64,000 nt of DNA from Kitagawia praeruptora (lineage: Eukaryota; Streptophyta; Magnoliopsida; Apiales; Apiaceae), in the NCBI GenBank assembly GCA_037693485.1, contig CM075346.1, forward strand, positions 61,065,001 through 61,129,000, read 5' to 3'. The notes below the pieces were generated by a model, which was given only the letters and a program-made list of their open reading frames with translations, was not told where the DNA came from and did no database searches. Position 1 is the first letter of the stretch. Every line of letters starts with the position of its first letter. Made by a program: the position numbers and the translations under genes. This document shows, piece by piece, positions 43,545 through 55,117 of this stretch.

Positions 43545-45645
43545 AAAATAGGGTTTAGAAGAAGTTTTTATACCTGAACTCACATGGAGAGAGGGTTCCT
43601 CATCTGGCAAGAAGCTTGAGGTTTTCTCCAAGGAGTGAGCTGCTATAGTCTCTGAATCCTCACAAGCATCTTCTTTCCTTTCAAAGACTACAGGCTCCAG
43701 TATACCACTTTCAGGTTCTCTACTAGACTCTGATGTCTTCAGTAATACTTCATTAGACACCATAGTTAGTATGTCACCGTCTTTAAGTGTTGATTGCTGA
43801 ATGAACAATATTTGTTTGATCTTCAGTAAAATCAGTCAAAGTCATTCCTCCCATATCACAGCTCTTGAGTCATCCAACCTCTGACTAGATGGTTCTTGTG
43901 TTGCAGTGACTGTGATCTGATCTATCCTACTATCCACCACTGGTGCAATAGTATCTTCTGTTGACTGCATTCCTCTATCTACTTCCTCATGTTGTTCACC
44001 TTGAGCTAAAGCATCTTCAATAATAACATCCTTGTCAAATAAATATGCATGAAGTGATTGAAGTGCAACATGCTTTGAGAGTCCAAATTTCTTGACTAAT
44101 TGTCTTCTGACAGATACATAGAAATATATCTTCATTAAGTCAAGTCTTTGATGTAGAAGTCCATATTCTTCTGGAAATGAAAGTTTTGGAACTCTTTCAA
44201 CTAAAAAATCTAGAACAGGCCTGGATAGTTTCACTTTGATAGAAATAACTCCCATAGCCAGTCTGTATGACAATGTAGTTTCCCATAAAGAATCAAGATC
44301 TCTATTGTCAATTTCTGACTTGATTGTAGCTTCATTTGTAGAGACCTGCATGACGTTAGTTGGACTAGACTCTGTGTGTGTAGGTGACAATTGAATCTTT
44401 CTCCTTGTTCTCCTGATATAGTGAGCAAAAGATTTATCCTGAGAAGACTCAAGAGGTGTAGACACAGAAGTGATCTTGGGATGAGATCCTTTTTCAATAG
44501 ACACAGTCTTTTGAGAGACAGTATCCAGTAACTGTTTTCCCTTTTTAAGTACTACACCCTTTTGAGAGACTGCAGCCTGGCTGTGACTAGGTGCTTCATC
44601 TCTTTGTCCTAGCTTAGAAAGTTGAATTGCAACCTTCAATTCTTCTCTCTCAGCAAGAGATATATTATCATCATCTTCACTAGAACTACTACTACTTGAC
44701 ACAACAAATCTTCTCTTCCTTACAACTGATGTCTTTTGAGAAACACCAGAGGTTGGTTTCTTTGAAACAACAGGCTGTGGATCAAAACTTTATTCTTGAA
44801 TTGTTTCAGAGACTATAATGTTTTGGGCTACTTGGGTTGACACAGGGGGGTTTCCTCCAAATGAGATTCCTGAGTCATTTCACCACAAAAGAAAGAAGAA
44901 TTGTATAGAGTAGGAAGATGAGTTTTAAGAATTACCTGAACATGATGTGGATAATGAATTGCAGGTATTTCATGTAGATTCTTTTCATTGTCCTTCTTTG
45001 TAATATCAGAGAAAATTCTCTTTTGCTGTACATAGGAATAAACACAATGTTCTCTACCAAATCTTGCTTCAACATCAGGAATAAATTGGTTAATAAACAT
45101 TTGCATAAATCTATGATAATAAACCATTTTCCTGTCTTGATCTCTTGACCCAAGTTTAATACACACCTGACTTAAGATAATGTGACCAATGTTAATTACT
45201 CTATCAAAAAGCAAATTATAAGCAATATGTGATATGACAGAAGTAATTTGCTGAAAAAAACTACATTTACCAGTAAAACATTTAGCAATTTGATCAAAGA
45301 AGAAAGACCATTCTTTCCTAAGAAAAGATCTATTTAACTGGCTCATGTTGTCTAGAGGTCCACTATAACCTAGTGCAGACAACATAGTTCTTACTCATCA
45401 TGAGATGGTTCACTTGCATAATTAACATTAACAGGTAAGTGAAGTACTGAATTAACAACAGATTCAGTAATGTCATAAGTATCTTGTCCTAAGTGTAGAA
45501 CAATCTTACCTGATTGACTTTGAAAAACAATATAAACTATCAGTATGAATGTATTAAAACTTACTAGCATAGACTTAACAGAACTCAGAATTAGATCACT
45601 ACATAACATGTACTTCAGGATTTGAATAAGACACACAAATTTCAC
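43545..45645 (-). pseudogene. Env-like ORF remnant of D2
   Basis: Open pieces at 45645-45391, 45385-44828, 44702-43842 and 43808-43545, in shifting frames. SGKIVLHLGQDTYDITESVVNSVLHLP and SALGYSGPLDNMSQLNRSFLRKEWSFFFDQI (cited in parts: DITESVVNSVLHLP, GYSGPLDNM, FLRKEWSFFFDQI) align with the ORFs of A and E. A Ser/Asp/Glu-rich linker (MSSSSSSSEDDDN) and a further helical part (LVERVPKLSFPEEYGLL, HKVALQS-like) follow. The N-terminus is missing or unrecognisable, and the C-terminus is removed by element B. Function unknown. Confidence 0.75.
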
Positions 45646-45852
45646 AATCCTGATACTGACTATAAAATCCTGATGACGTCATCATACTGATAGTAATCCT
45701 GATCCTGATAAAGATAAGTCTATCATACTGATATTTATCAAAGTACAATGTTACAGCTTAAGCATTTAACTAACAAATATAGATCCTGACAAGAATATCA
45801 AGTCTATAAGCTGAACACAACATACCTTGTTACTTTTGCAGATGTTAAAGAT
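45646..45852 (-). promoter_or_regulatory. Pol-env gap of D2 with iterated ATCAGGAT motif and a TGACGTCA palindrome
   Basis: Plus-sense ATCCTGAT or CATACTGATA words occur about nine times at 45645-45790. In the middle is GATGACGTCATC (45672-45683), a perfect palindrome with the bZIP/TGA-factor core TGACGTCA. The same ATCAGGAT/CATCAGTA words are iterated in D's LTR (51930-52170). Confidence 0.5.
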
Positions 45853-47290
45853 CTAGAAATTTAACATTCCTAACTCACTAACCAACCTAATGAATATAGC
45901 CTCATCAAGTGGTTTAGTTAGAATATCTGCAAGATGTTTGTCAGTAGGAACAAAATGAAGTTCCACAGTACCATTCTCAATATGTTCTCTAATAAAATGA
46001 TACCTGACATCAATGTGCTTAGTCCTTGAATGTTGAACTGGATTTACTGCAATTTTGATAGCACTAGTATTATCACAAAACATAGGAATATTACTAAGTG
46101 TCATACCATAATCCATCAACTGATTTCTTATCCAAAGGAGTTGTGCATAACAACTGCCTGCTGCTATGTACTCAGCTTCTGCAGTTGAGGTTGAGACAGA
46201 TTATTGCTTCTTGCTTGCCCAAGAAATCAATCTGTTTCCCAAGAATTGACATGTACCTGTAGTGCTTTTCCTGTCTATTTTACACCCTGCATAATCAGAG
46301 TCTGAATAGCCAATTAGGAAGAAATCAGATTCTCTAGGATACCACAAACCAAGATTTAGAGTTCCTTTGAGATATCTAAAAATTCTCTTCACAGTAATTA
46401 AATGAGATTCCTTAGGATCACTTTGGAATCTAGCACATAAACAGGTAGAAAACATTATATCTGGTCTACTTGCAGTTAAATATAATAATGAGCCTATCAT
46501 GCCTCTATAACTAGTATTATCCACACTCTTTCCTTTAGGATCAGAGTCTAGTTTAGTGGCTATGGTCATGGGTGTTTTTGCAACTGCACAGTCTTGAAAG
46601 TCAAACATTCTTAAAAGATCTTTGATATACTTTGACTGATTAATGAAAATACCAGTCTCAGTCTGTTTGACCTGCAAGCCTAAGAAATAATTAAGTTCAC
46701 CCATCATGCTCATCTGATACTTAGACTGCATAAGCTTGCTAAACTTAGCACACAACTTTTCATTAGTAGAACCAAATATGATATCATCAACATAAACTTG
46801 AACTAAAAGCAATTCACCTTTTATCTTTCTAAAGAATAGAGTTTTGTCAATTGTACCTCTTGTGAAGCCATTTTCAAGAAGAAATTTAGACAAAGTCTCA
46901 TACCATGCTCTTGGTGCCTGCTTTAGTCCATAGAGTGCCTTGTCAAGTTTGTAGAGATGATTTGGAAATTTTGGATCAACAAATCCAGGTGGTTGTTCCA
47001 CATACACTTCCTCATCAAGCTTGCCATTTAGAAAAGCACTCTTTACATCCATCTGGTATACCTTGAATTTTGAATGAGCTACAAATGCAAGAAACATCCT
47101 GATTGCTTCCAATCTAGCTACAGGTGCAAAGGTTTCATCATAGTTAATTCCTTCTTTCTGAGAGTAACCCTTGGCCACCAGTCTTGCTTTGTTTCTTACA
47201 ATCATACTAGATTCATCTAGCTTGTTTCTGAAAACCCATTTTCTACCAACAATTGATCTGTCTTTAGGTCTTGGTACCAGTTTCTAGACT
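45853..47290 (-). pseudogene. D2 reverse transcriptase and RNase H
   Basis: An open frame of 334 codons (47205-46204) with upstream in-frame sequence to about 47287, then TAA at 46201-46203 and the RNase H tail to TAA at 45853. RT shows ARLVAKGYSQKEGINYDETF in part (DETFAPVARLEAI), MDVKSAFLNG, YVDDIIFGS and YFLGLQV. RNase H shows GYSDSDYAGC and CDNTSAIKIA and ends LADILTKPLDE. TAG at 47284-47286 replaces the Trp codon before KLVPRP. Close to element A's pol by eye (well above two thirds identical), so the same lineage. It needs only single-base changes to be open but is inactive as it stands. Confidence 0.88.
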
Positions 47291-49160
47291 TTGTTTCTCT
47301 CAAACTCATTTAACTCCTCCTGCATTGCAATTACCCAATCAGGATCCTGTAAGGCTTCTTCAACCTTTTTAGGCTCATTCTTTAAGAGAAAGCAACTGTA
47401 CAAGCATTCATTTTGAATTGATCTTCTAGTTCGAACACCACTATTCGGATCACCAATAATCAAATCTTCAGTATGATCCTTTGTCCATTTTCTAACAGGT
47501 GGTAGAATACCTCTGCTAGACTCTCCCCCTAAGTTAGTGGTATCTCTTATAGAAGAACTCTCTCTGCCTTCAAAAGCTCCCCCTTGATCAGTAGAATCAG
47601 TAGATTACATACTGCTGCTAGTTACTGATCTTTCCTCAGTAGACTCTGAAAGATCAGTTCCTGATGGAGTAGACTCTGAATAGCTAGTCTGCTCCTGATG
47701 ATCACTGTGTCCTCCTTGATTTATTTGCTCCCCCTCAACAGTAGCATTCCTTTGAGAAGCAATAGAAATTCCTTCTGGAGAACCTTCATCATCACTGGAG
47801 AGTATCTCAGAATTCTTCAAATTTTCAAATTCCAATTTTTCATGGCTTTCATCAGTTTGCAGAATTCCAAATTTCTTGTCATCAAATGCAACATGAATTG
47901 ATTCCATAACAATGTGAGTTACGAGATTATAAACCTTGAAGGCCTTTGATGCTGAATATCCTAGAAAGATTGCTTCATTCGATTTGGCTTCAAATTTTCC
48001 AAGTTGTTCTGGATGAACTTTTAGGACATAGCATTTGCATCCAAAGATGTGAAAATATTTCACACTTGGTTTCTTTCCTCTGATCATCTCATAGGGAGTC
48101 TTTTTATGACTATTTACCAAGGTACAATTTTGAGTGAAACATGCAGTATTAATAGCTTCTACCCAAAAATAGGTTGGAAGTTTTGCATCTGCAAGCATGG
48201 TTCTTGCGGCCTCTATGAGAGTTCTGTTTTTCTTTCCACTACACCATTCTGCTGAGGTGTTCCAGGTGCAGAAAATTGTTGAGTGATTGCATTGTCTGCA
48301 CAATACTCCTTCATTGTAGAATTCTTGAATTATGTACCATTGTCACTCCTAAGTACTTTAACTTTGTATTCAGAGCTATTCTGAATATTCTTGACAAGTT
48401 CAATGATTTGCTGAGGAGCTTCATCCTTCTTGTGTAGAAAGAACACCCATGTGAAATCATCCACTATGACTAGAGCATATCTTTTCTTGCTGATAGACAT
48501 AATGTTTACTGGACCAAACAGATCAAGATGCAGCATGTGAAATGGTTCAGTAATTGAATTTTCAGTCTTGCTCTTGAAAGTGGTTCTTCTCTGTTTTCCA
48601 AGCTGACAGGCATCACAAAGTCCATCTTGCACAAAATTTGCCTGAGGTGGGCCTCTCACCAGATTATGCTTAACAAGTTGATTAAGCTTCTTGAAATTAA
48701 GATGTGAGAGCTTCTTGTGCCAACTCCATCTTTCATCATTTGTTGCTTTGCTGTAGAGACATCTAATAATTCCTTTAGATGTATCACTCAAGCTGGCTTC
48801 ATATATGTTACCATGTCTTTGACCAGTTAGAACAATGTCTCCATTATGCATATTCAAGATTTTGCATCCTTCTCTGTCAAAGATTGATTGGTAACCTTTA
48901 TCACCCAATTGACTTATGCTTAAAAGTGTATGTTTCAAGCCTTCAACCAGTGCTACGTTTTCTATGATGACATTCCCCAAAACAATTGAGCAATATCCCA
49001 GAGTTTCTCCTTTGTTGCCATCACCAAAAGATATTACTGGGCCACCTTTCCTCTCAAACTTTGTACGCAAGGACTTCTTTCCAGTCATATGTCCAGAGCA
49101 TCCACTGTCCAAGATAATTGAATGCTCCTTTCCTGTGCCCTGCAAACAAAAAGTAACTAG
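47291..49160 (-). pseudogene. D2 protease and integrase
   Basis: 49145-48330 contains the protease LDSGCSGHMTG (catalytic Asp present), ISFGDGNKG and the GAG-pre-integrase/zinc region (WSWHKKLSHLN, CDACQLGK). It then has the integrase core with LHLDLFGP (first Asp) and LRSDNGT (second Asp). A break near 48310 shifts the frame; 48303-47605 continues with GKKNRTLIEAARTML, YFWVEAINTA and the Ser/Glu-rich C-terminal linker. 47604-47291 is further decayed linker. These enzymes process the polyprotein and integrate cDNA. At least one frameshift inactivates them. Confidence 0.85.
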
Positions 49161-51448
49161 TTAGAATTTTTTTAGGACCCAACTTTGATTGGATCCTTTC
49201 TTACTAGATTTAGAAACAACAGGCTTTGAAGATTTTGTTTTTACTTTACCTGTTGCAGAGTCAACCTTAGACTCTGATTCACAAACTGTTTGTGACTAGG
49301 AGTTTCAGATTTCAGTGAATAATAGTCATAATACAGCTCATGATATTCTCTACACATGTAAATGTGATGAAATAAACTACCACAATGATAACAAGCTTTT
49401 TGTGGTTGGTATTGAATTTTCTGAGTCTTGGGGAATCTGGACTCAGTTTTCCAAGAAGGTTTTTGATTGCAGTCTAGGGCCAAATGATTATGATTTCGAC
49501 ACTTGTAGCATTTTTTCCTAGGTGCATCAGGTACATTCTTGTAATTATTCTCTTTGTTAATACCTTCTTTTCCATTCCTATTTCTTTTGATCTTGCTAGA
49601 CTCTAAAAGACCATCTAGTCTCTGTTTCAACTGAGACTTAGACAGAAACCCTATGTTGACATTCTTAGGTTTCTCTAACACTTTCTCATCTGAATTACTA
49701 TTGTTAATTCTTTTGTGTACAACAGGGGTACCTTTTGAATCAACAAATTTAACATGTTTAGGTTCAGAAACAATTCTCTTACCTTCAGATTTAGATGTGC
49801 TAGCTTCTACTTTACTATCATCATTGACAATAGCTACTTTTTCTTCTTGTCTAGCCATATCAAAACCTAAACCATTAACTTTACCACAAATTCCACTTTC
49901 AATGATTTCTTGAGTCTTTTTACCAGAATTTTTAATGGTCTTAATCACATCTCACTCTTCCTCTAGTTCTTTTCTGACATAGTCATAAGCTTCAAGAATA
50001 ACACTATAATCATGCTCAGTTTTATCAGAACTTAATCTATATTCTTCCATTTGAACTAACTCAGATTCAAGAAAATTATTTCTATCAACTAACTTGTCAT
50101 TCTTAACCTTAAGTTCATCTCTTTCACTAGTAAGAATTCTAAAGTTAGTCGTAATATTCTTAAACTCAGCATGGATAGATCTAATTTCATCAGAATTTAA
50201 GCTATCAAATGAATCAAGAGAGTGAAGTGATACCTTAATAGAAGATGGAGAAGTTTTCTTTGGAGATCCAGGTTTGTCTGTAACATTTGCCATCAATGCA
50301 ATGTTGTCATAATCCAATTCATCTTCAGAATCACTGGAATCAGCCCAATCCTTCTATGTGACCATAAGTGCATTACCCTTTCCTGTATTCCTAGGCTTCT
50401 TACACTCACTAGCAAAGTGTCCAAGCTCGCTGCAGTTAAAGCACTTGATCTTGGCCTTATCAAGCTTGAGAATTGTACTCTTGCCTTTGTCACTCTTCTT
50501 CTCTTCCTTCTTTTGAAAAGGTCCTTTGCTAAATCTTCTCCTGTTGAATCTTCCTTTCTTGAAAGCTTTAGCAAACATAGCAAAGAGTTCCTGCATCTCA
50601 ATTTTAGAATTAATATTATCAGAGTCTATATCAGTAGTCTCTAACTCAGAACTTTCTTTGCTTTTCTTCTTCCTTGAGTTCTTTACAGCAGGTTCATCAT
50701 GATGTTCCTCTGGAAGCTTCTTTGATTCAGATTGAGCAGTGAGTGCAACAGTTTTCATCTTTCCTTCACTCCTGCTCTTCTTCTGCTACTTGTCAAGTTC
50801 ATAAGCCCTTAGTTTTCCATACACTGCCTCTAATGATATCTCATCCAGATCATTAGCTTCCTCAATTGCAGATATCTTCTCATTGTAGAAATCAGGCAAG
50901 GCTTTCATGAACTTAGTATTCATATCCTCCAAGTCATAATATTTACCATGCATGGCCATCTCATTGATGAGTTTTGTAAACCTATCAAAGGTATCAGTAA
51001 GTGACTCACCAGACTTGGATTCGAAATACTCATACTGTTGTATAAGTAGTGTCCTCATATTCTTCCTGACTGGCTTAGTTCCTTCATAGTGAACCTTAAG
51101 ATTATCCCATATATCCTTAGCAGTCTTACAAGAGAGAACATAGTTAGTGAGAACAGAATCAAGACTGTAAAATAATATGTTTCTCACTTTAGCATCTTTA
51201 AGAACATTCTCCTTTTCCTTATCTGTCCATTCAAATTTAGGCTTCTCTGTTGTATGTTCTGGAACAACTTCACCATCAACAGTTGCTTGTCCAACAACCT
51301 TTGTTGGGATAAATGGTCCATCTCTGATCCTGTCAAGATAATCAGGATCTGTTGCTTCCAGATGATGCAACATCTTTATTTCCCATAGAGTATATTCGTT
51401 TCTCTTGAGCATAGGAATTTTAGTATTACCATCCTTGTAACCAGACAT
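49161..51448 (-). pseudogene. D2 gag
   Basis: ATG 51448 (MSGYKDGNTKIPML). The capsid part resembles SIRE/UBN2-type gag (YTLWEIKMLHHLE, AKDIWDNLKVHYEG, LIQQYEYFESKSGESL). TAG at 50786-50788, TAG at 50354-50356 and a frame change near 49950 break the frame; D1 has CAG at both equivalent sites. CCHC knuckle CFNCSELGHFASEC, then a second and third knuckle, CYKCRNHNHLALDC and CYHCGSLFHHIYMC, near 49500 and 49390. Paralogous to 52777-55068. Confidence 0.87.
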
Positions 51449-51480
51449 GATTGCAGATCTTTATGATTATTCGAAATCAA

Positions 51481-51495
51481 CCTGCTCTGATACCA
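51481..51495 (-). other. Primer-binding site of D2
   Basis: In minus sense TGGTATCAGAGCAGG, 2 nt after the LTR end GAGTTAACA: standard copia initiator-Met tRNA site. Confidence 0.9.
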
Positions 51496-51497
51496 AT

Positions 51498-52217
51498 TGT
51501 TAACTCGAATAACTTGTAGAAGGGGGGTTGAATACAAGTTATATAATCGTGTCTGATTTTTGCTCGAATAAATAACACAAGAACAAACGAATAAAACCAA
51601 ACTGTTTGTATTAATAAAATCAAATACAAACTCTACCAAAGGTGTACAAATACCTTTAGCAACTGCTGACAATACAAATCTCTCTCTGTTTGTTTCGAAC
51701 TCTCGAATACAAACCTTATGCTCTCGACTCACAATCGCTCAACTCTTTTTACAATGATATAGAGAGAGTATTTATAATGCTACCTACCAACTAATAACAG
51801 AAAGTTAATCTATACATGATAATGTTCTGCCGTCCAGTTGATAGTTTCCATCAATAGAAAATTCTTTCCTTCATGATATCTTCTTGCTTGTTCTTCAAAC
51901 AACGATCCTGTTTTATAGCACTTGCCAGTTTCTGTAGCATCCATAATGACATCATCAGTAACACGACTGATATCAGGATTCTATCTTGCATCAGGATCTG
52001 ACCATCCCATCAGTACTTGATCAGCATTTGACTCATCGTATCAGGATTCAATCTCAGTTCCTAACAAGTAGTCCCAGATGCACTGTTCCTGACTTAACTC
52101 TACAGATTACTGTCTAACACATATATCCTATACAAAGTGCTAAATCCATTATAAGATCAGGATATACAAGAAGTATGAGTAAAATTCTATTCTTAACATC
52201 ACAACTCATGAATTATT
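51498..52217 (-). repeat. D-family LTR shared by D1 and D2, lacking 7 terminal nt
   Basis: 720 bp, nearly identical to 55118-55844 (about four differences by eye). In plus sense it starts TGTTAACTCG but stops at CATGAATTATT where the partner continues CCTAACA. It is then joined to CAAGCTGACATGCATCAC, an internal protease-integrase sequence. Iterated ATCAGGAT / CATCAGTA words lie at 51930-52170. Confidence 0.9.
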
Positions 52218-52765
52218 TCAAGCTGACATGCATCACAAAGTCCATCTTGCACAAAATTTGCCATTGGTAGGCCTCTCACCAAATTGTGCTTAACAAGTTG
52301 ATTAAGCTTCTTGAAATTAAGATGTGAGAGCTTCTTGTGCCAATTCCAGCTTTCATCACTTGTTGCTTTACTGTAGAGACATCTAACAATTCCTTTAGAT
52401 GTATCACTTAAGCTGGCTTCATATATGTTACCATGTCTTTGACCAGTTAGAACAATGTCTCCATTCTGCATATTCAAGATTTTGCATCCTTCTCTGTCAA
52501 AGATTGATTTGTAACCTTTATCACCCAGTTGACTTATGCTTAAAAGAGTATGTTTCAAGCCTTCAACCAGTGCTACATTTTCTATGATGACATTCCCAAA
52601 AACAATTGAGCCATATCCCAGAGTTTCTCCTTTGTTGCCATCTCCAAAAGATATTACTGAGCCAGCTTTCCTCTCAAACTTTGTAAGCAGGGACTTCTTT
52701 CCAGTCATATGTCCAGAGCATCCACTGTCCAAGATAATTGAATGCTTCTTTCCTGTGCCCTGCAA
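52218..52765 (-). pseudogene. D1 protease and GAG-pre-integrase fragment
   Basis: 182 codons or so, with LDSGCSGHMTG, ISFGDGNKG, ALVEGLKHTLLSISQ, WNWHKKLSHLN and CDACQL, ending where the LTR joins. It is the same protein as 49145-48600 of D2 with scattered substitutions. The integrase core is lost. Confidence 0.87.
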
Positions 52766-52776
52766 ACAAAAAGTAA

Positions 52777-53124
52777 CTAGTTAGAATTTTTTAGGACCCA
52801 ACTTTGATTGGATCCTTTCTTACTAGATTTAGAGACAACAAGCTTTAAAGATTTTACTTTTATTTTACCTGTTGCAGAGTCAACTTTAGACTCTGATTTC
52901 ACAAACTGTTTGTGACTAGGAGTTCCAGATTTCAAAGAATAATAGTCATAATACAGTTCATGATATTCTCTACACATGTAAATGGAATGAAGTAAACTAC
53001 CACAATGATAACAAGATTTTTGTGGTTGGTATTGAATTTTCTGAGTCTTGGGGAATCTGGACTCAGTTTTCCAAGAAGGTTTTTGATTGCAGTCTAGAGC
53101 CAAATGATTATGATTTCCACACTT
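52777..53124 (-). pseudogene. D1 gag C-terminal part beyond the stop
   Basis: Continues gag in frame after TAA at 53125-53127 (D2 has TAC, Tyr, here). It contains the degraded second knuckle region (NHNHLALDC) and the third knuckle CYHCGSLLHSIYMC, then a lysine-rich tail and NQSWVLKNSN before the protease. Confidence 0.8.
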
Positions 53125-55068
53125 TTAGCATTTTTTCCTAGGTGCATCAGGTACATTCTTGTAATTATTCTCTTTGTTAATACCTTCTTTTCTATTCCTA
53201 TTTCTTTTGATCTTGCTAGACTCTGAAAGACCATCTAATCTCTGTTTCAACTGAGACTTAGACAGAAACCCTATGTTTACATTCTTAGGTTTCTCTAACA
53301 CTTTCTCATCTGAATTACTATTGTTAATCCTTTTGTGTACAACAAGGGTACCTTTTGAATCAACAAATTTAACATGATTAGGTTCAGAAACACTTTTCTT
53401 ACCTTCAGATTTGGATGTGTTAGCTTCTACCTTACTATCATCATTGACAATAGCTATTTTTTCTTCTTGTCTAGCCTTATCAAAACCTAAACCATTAACC
53501 TTACCACGAATTCCACTTTCAAAGATTTCTATAGTCTTCTTACTGGAATTGTTAATGGTCTTAATCACACCTCTCTCTTCTTCTAGTTCTTTTCTGACAT
53601 AGTCATAAGCCTCAAGAATAACACTATAATCATGCTTAGCTTTATCAGAACTTAACTTGTATTCTTCCATTTGAATTAATTCAGACTCAAGAAAATTATT
53701 TCTATCAACTAATTTATCATTCTTAACCTTAAGTTCATCTCTTTCACAAGTAAGAATTCTAAAATTAGTCATAAGATTCTTAAACTCAGCATGGATAGAT
53801 CTAATTTCATCAGAATTTAAGCTATCAAATGAATCAAGAGAGTGAAGTGATACCTTAACAGAGGATGGAGAAGTTTTCTTTGGAGATCCAGGTTTGTCTG
53901 AACTATTGGCCATCAATGCAATGTTGTCATAATCCAATTCATCTTCAGAGTCACTGGAATCAGCCCAATCCTTCTGTGTGACCATAAGTGCATTACCCTT
54001 TCCTGAATTCCTAGGCTTCTTACACTCACTAGCAAAGTGTCCAAGCTCGCTGCAGTTAAAGCACTTGATCTTGGCCTTATCAAGCTTGACAATTGTACTT
54101 TTGCTTTTGTCACTCTTCTTCTCCTCCTTATTTTGAAAAGGTCCTTTGCTAAATCTTCTCCTGTTGAATCTTCCTTTCTTGAAAGCTTTAGCAAACATAG
54201 CAAAGAGTTCCTTAATCTCAGATTCAGAATCATTGTTGTCAGAGTCTATATCAGTAGTCTCTGACTCAGAACTTTCTTTGCTTTTCTTCTTCCTTGAATT
54301 CTTTACAGCAATCTCTTCATGCTGTTCTTCAGGAAGCTTCTTAACTTCAGATTGAGCAGTAAGTGCAATAGTCTTCATCTTTCCTTCACTCCTGCTCTTC
54401 TTCTGCTGCTTGTCAAGTTCATAAGCTCTCAATTTTCCATATACTGCCTCTAATGAAATCTCATCTAAATCATTAGCTTCCTCAATCGCAGATATCTTCT
54501 CATTGTAGAAATCAGGCAAAGCTTTCATGAACTTTGTATTCATATCCTCCAAGTCATAATATTTACCATGCATGGCCATCTCATTGATGAGTTTTGTAAA
54601 CATATCAAAGGTATCAGTAAGTGACTCACCAGACTTGGATTCAAAGTACTCATACTGTTGTATAAGTAATGTCCTCATATTCTTCCTGACAGGCTTAGTT
54701 CCTTCACAGTGAACCTTAAGATTGTCCCATATATCCTTAGCAGTTTTACAAGAGAGAACATAGTTAGTGAGAACAGAATCAAGACTATTGAATAATATGT
54801 TTCTCACTTTAGCGTCTTTAAGAACATTCTCCTTGTCCTTATCTGACCATTCAGATTTTGGCTTCTCTGCTGTATGTTCTGGAACAACCACACCATCAAC
54901 AGTTGCTTGTCCAACGACCTTTGTTGGAACAAAAGGTCCATCTCTGATTCTGTCAAGATAATCAGGATCTGTTGCTTCCAGATGATGCAACATCTTTACT
55001 TCCCATAGAGTATATTCGTTTCTCTTGAGCATAGGAATTTTAGTATTACCATCCTTGTAACCAGACAT
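53125..55068 (-). CDS. D1 gag, 647-codon open reading frame
   Basis: ATG 55068 to TAA 53125, uninterrupted. Gag is the structural protein that packages element RNA. Residues 1-220 are the capsid-like part (YTLWEVKMLHHLEATDPDY, ILFNSLDSVLTNYVLSC, LIQQYEYFESKSGESL). Residues 225-330 are basic and acidic (KKSKESSESETTDIDSD). The knuckle CFNCSELGHFASEC is at 336-349, followed by a long heptad-rich stretch (DELKVKNDKLVDRNNFLESE). The stop falls at the start of the second knuckle (KKC then stop), one base different from D2's Tyr codon, so the protein is slightly short. It is the best-preserved copia ORF in the window and could still be translated. Confidence 0.87.
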   Translation of the reverse strand: MSGYKDGNTKIPMLKRNEYTLWEVKMLHHLEATDPDYLDRIRDGPFVPTKVVGQATVDGVVVPEHTAEKPKSEWSDKDKENVLKDAKVRNILFNSLDSVLTNYVLSCKTAKDIWDNLKVHCEGTKPVRKNMRTLLIQQYEYFESKSGESLTDTFDMFTKLINEMAMHGKYYDLEDMNTKFMKALPDFYNEKISAIEEANDLDEISLEAVYGKLRAYELDKQQKKSRSEGKMKTIALTAQSEVKKLPEEQHEEIAVKNSRKKKSKESSESETTDIDSDNNDSESEIKELFAMFAKAFKKGRFNRRRFSKGPFQNKEEKKSDKSKSTIVKLDKAKIKCFNCSELGHFASECKKPRNSGKGNALMVTQKDWADSSDSEDELDYDNIALMANSSDKPGSPKKTSPSSVKVSLHSLDSFDSLNSDEIRSIHAEFKNLMTNFRILTCERDELKVKNDKLVDRNNFLESELIQMEEYKLSSDKAKHDYSVILEAYDYVRKELEEERGVIKTINNSSKKTIEIFESGIRGKVNGLGFDKARQEEKIAIVNDDSKVEANTSKSEGKKSVSEPNHVKFVDSKGTLVVHKRINNSNSDEKVLEKPKNVNIGFLSKSQLKQRLDGLSESSKIKRNRNRKEGINKENNYKNVPDAPRKKC

Positions 55069-55100
55069 GATTGCAGATCTTTATGATTATTCGAAATCAA

Positions 55101-55115
55101 CCTGCTCTGATACCA
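55101..55115 (-). other. Primer-binding site of D1
   Basis: TGGTATCAGAGCAGG in minus sense, 2 nt after the LTR end. Same as D2. Confidence 0.9.
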
Positions 55116-55117
55116 AT

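Larger units (their letters stand above)
43545..52217 (-). mobile_element. Element D2: SIRE-like copia retrotransposon, 3' end lost
   Basis: Minus strand order: LTR (52217-51498), primer site, gag, protease, integrase, RT, RNase H, env-like ORF. The env-like ORF is cut at 43545 by element B, and the 3' LTR is missing. The 5' LTR lacks its first 7 nt and is fused to the protease-integrase part of element D1, so D1 and D2 share this LTR. The gag is broken by several C-to-T type stops. Confidence 0.88.
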
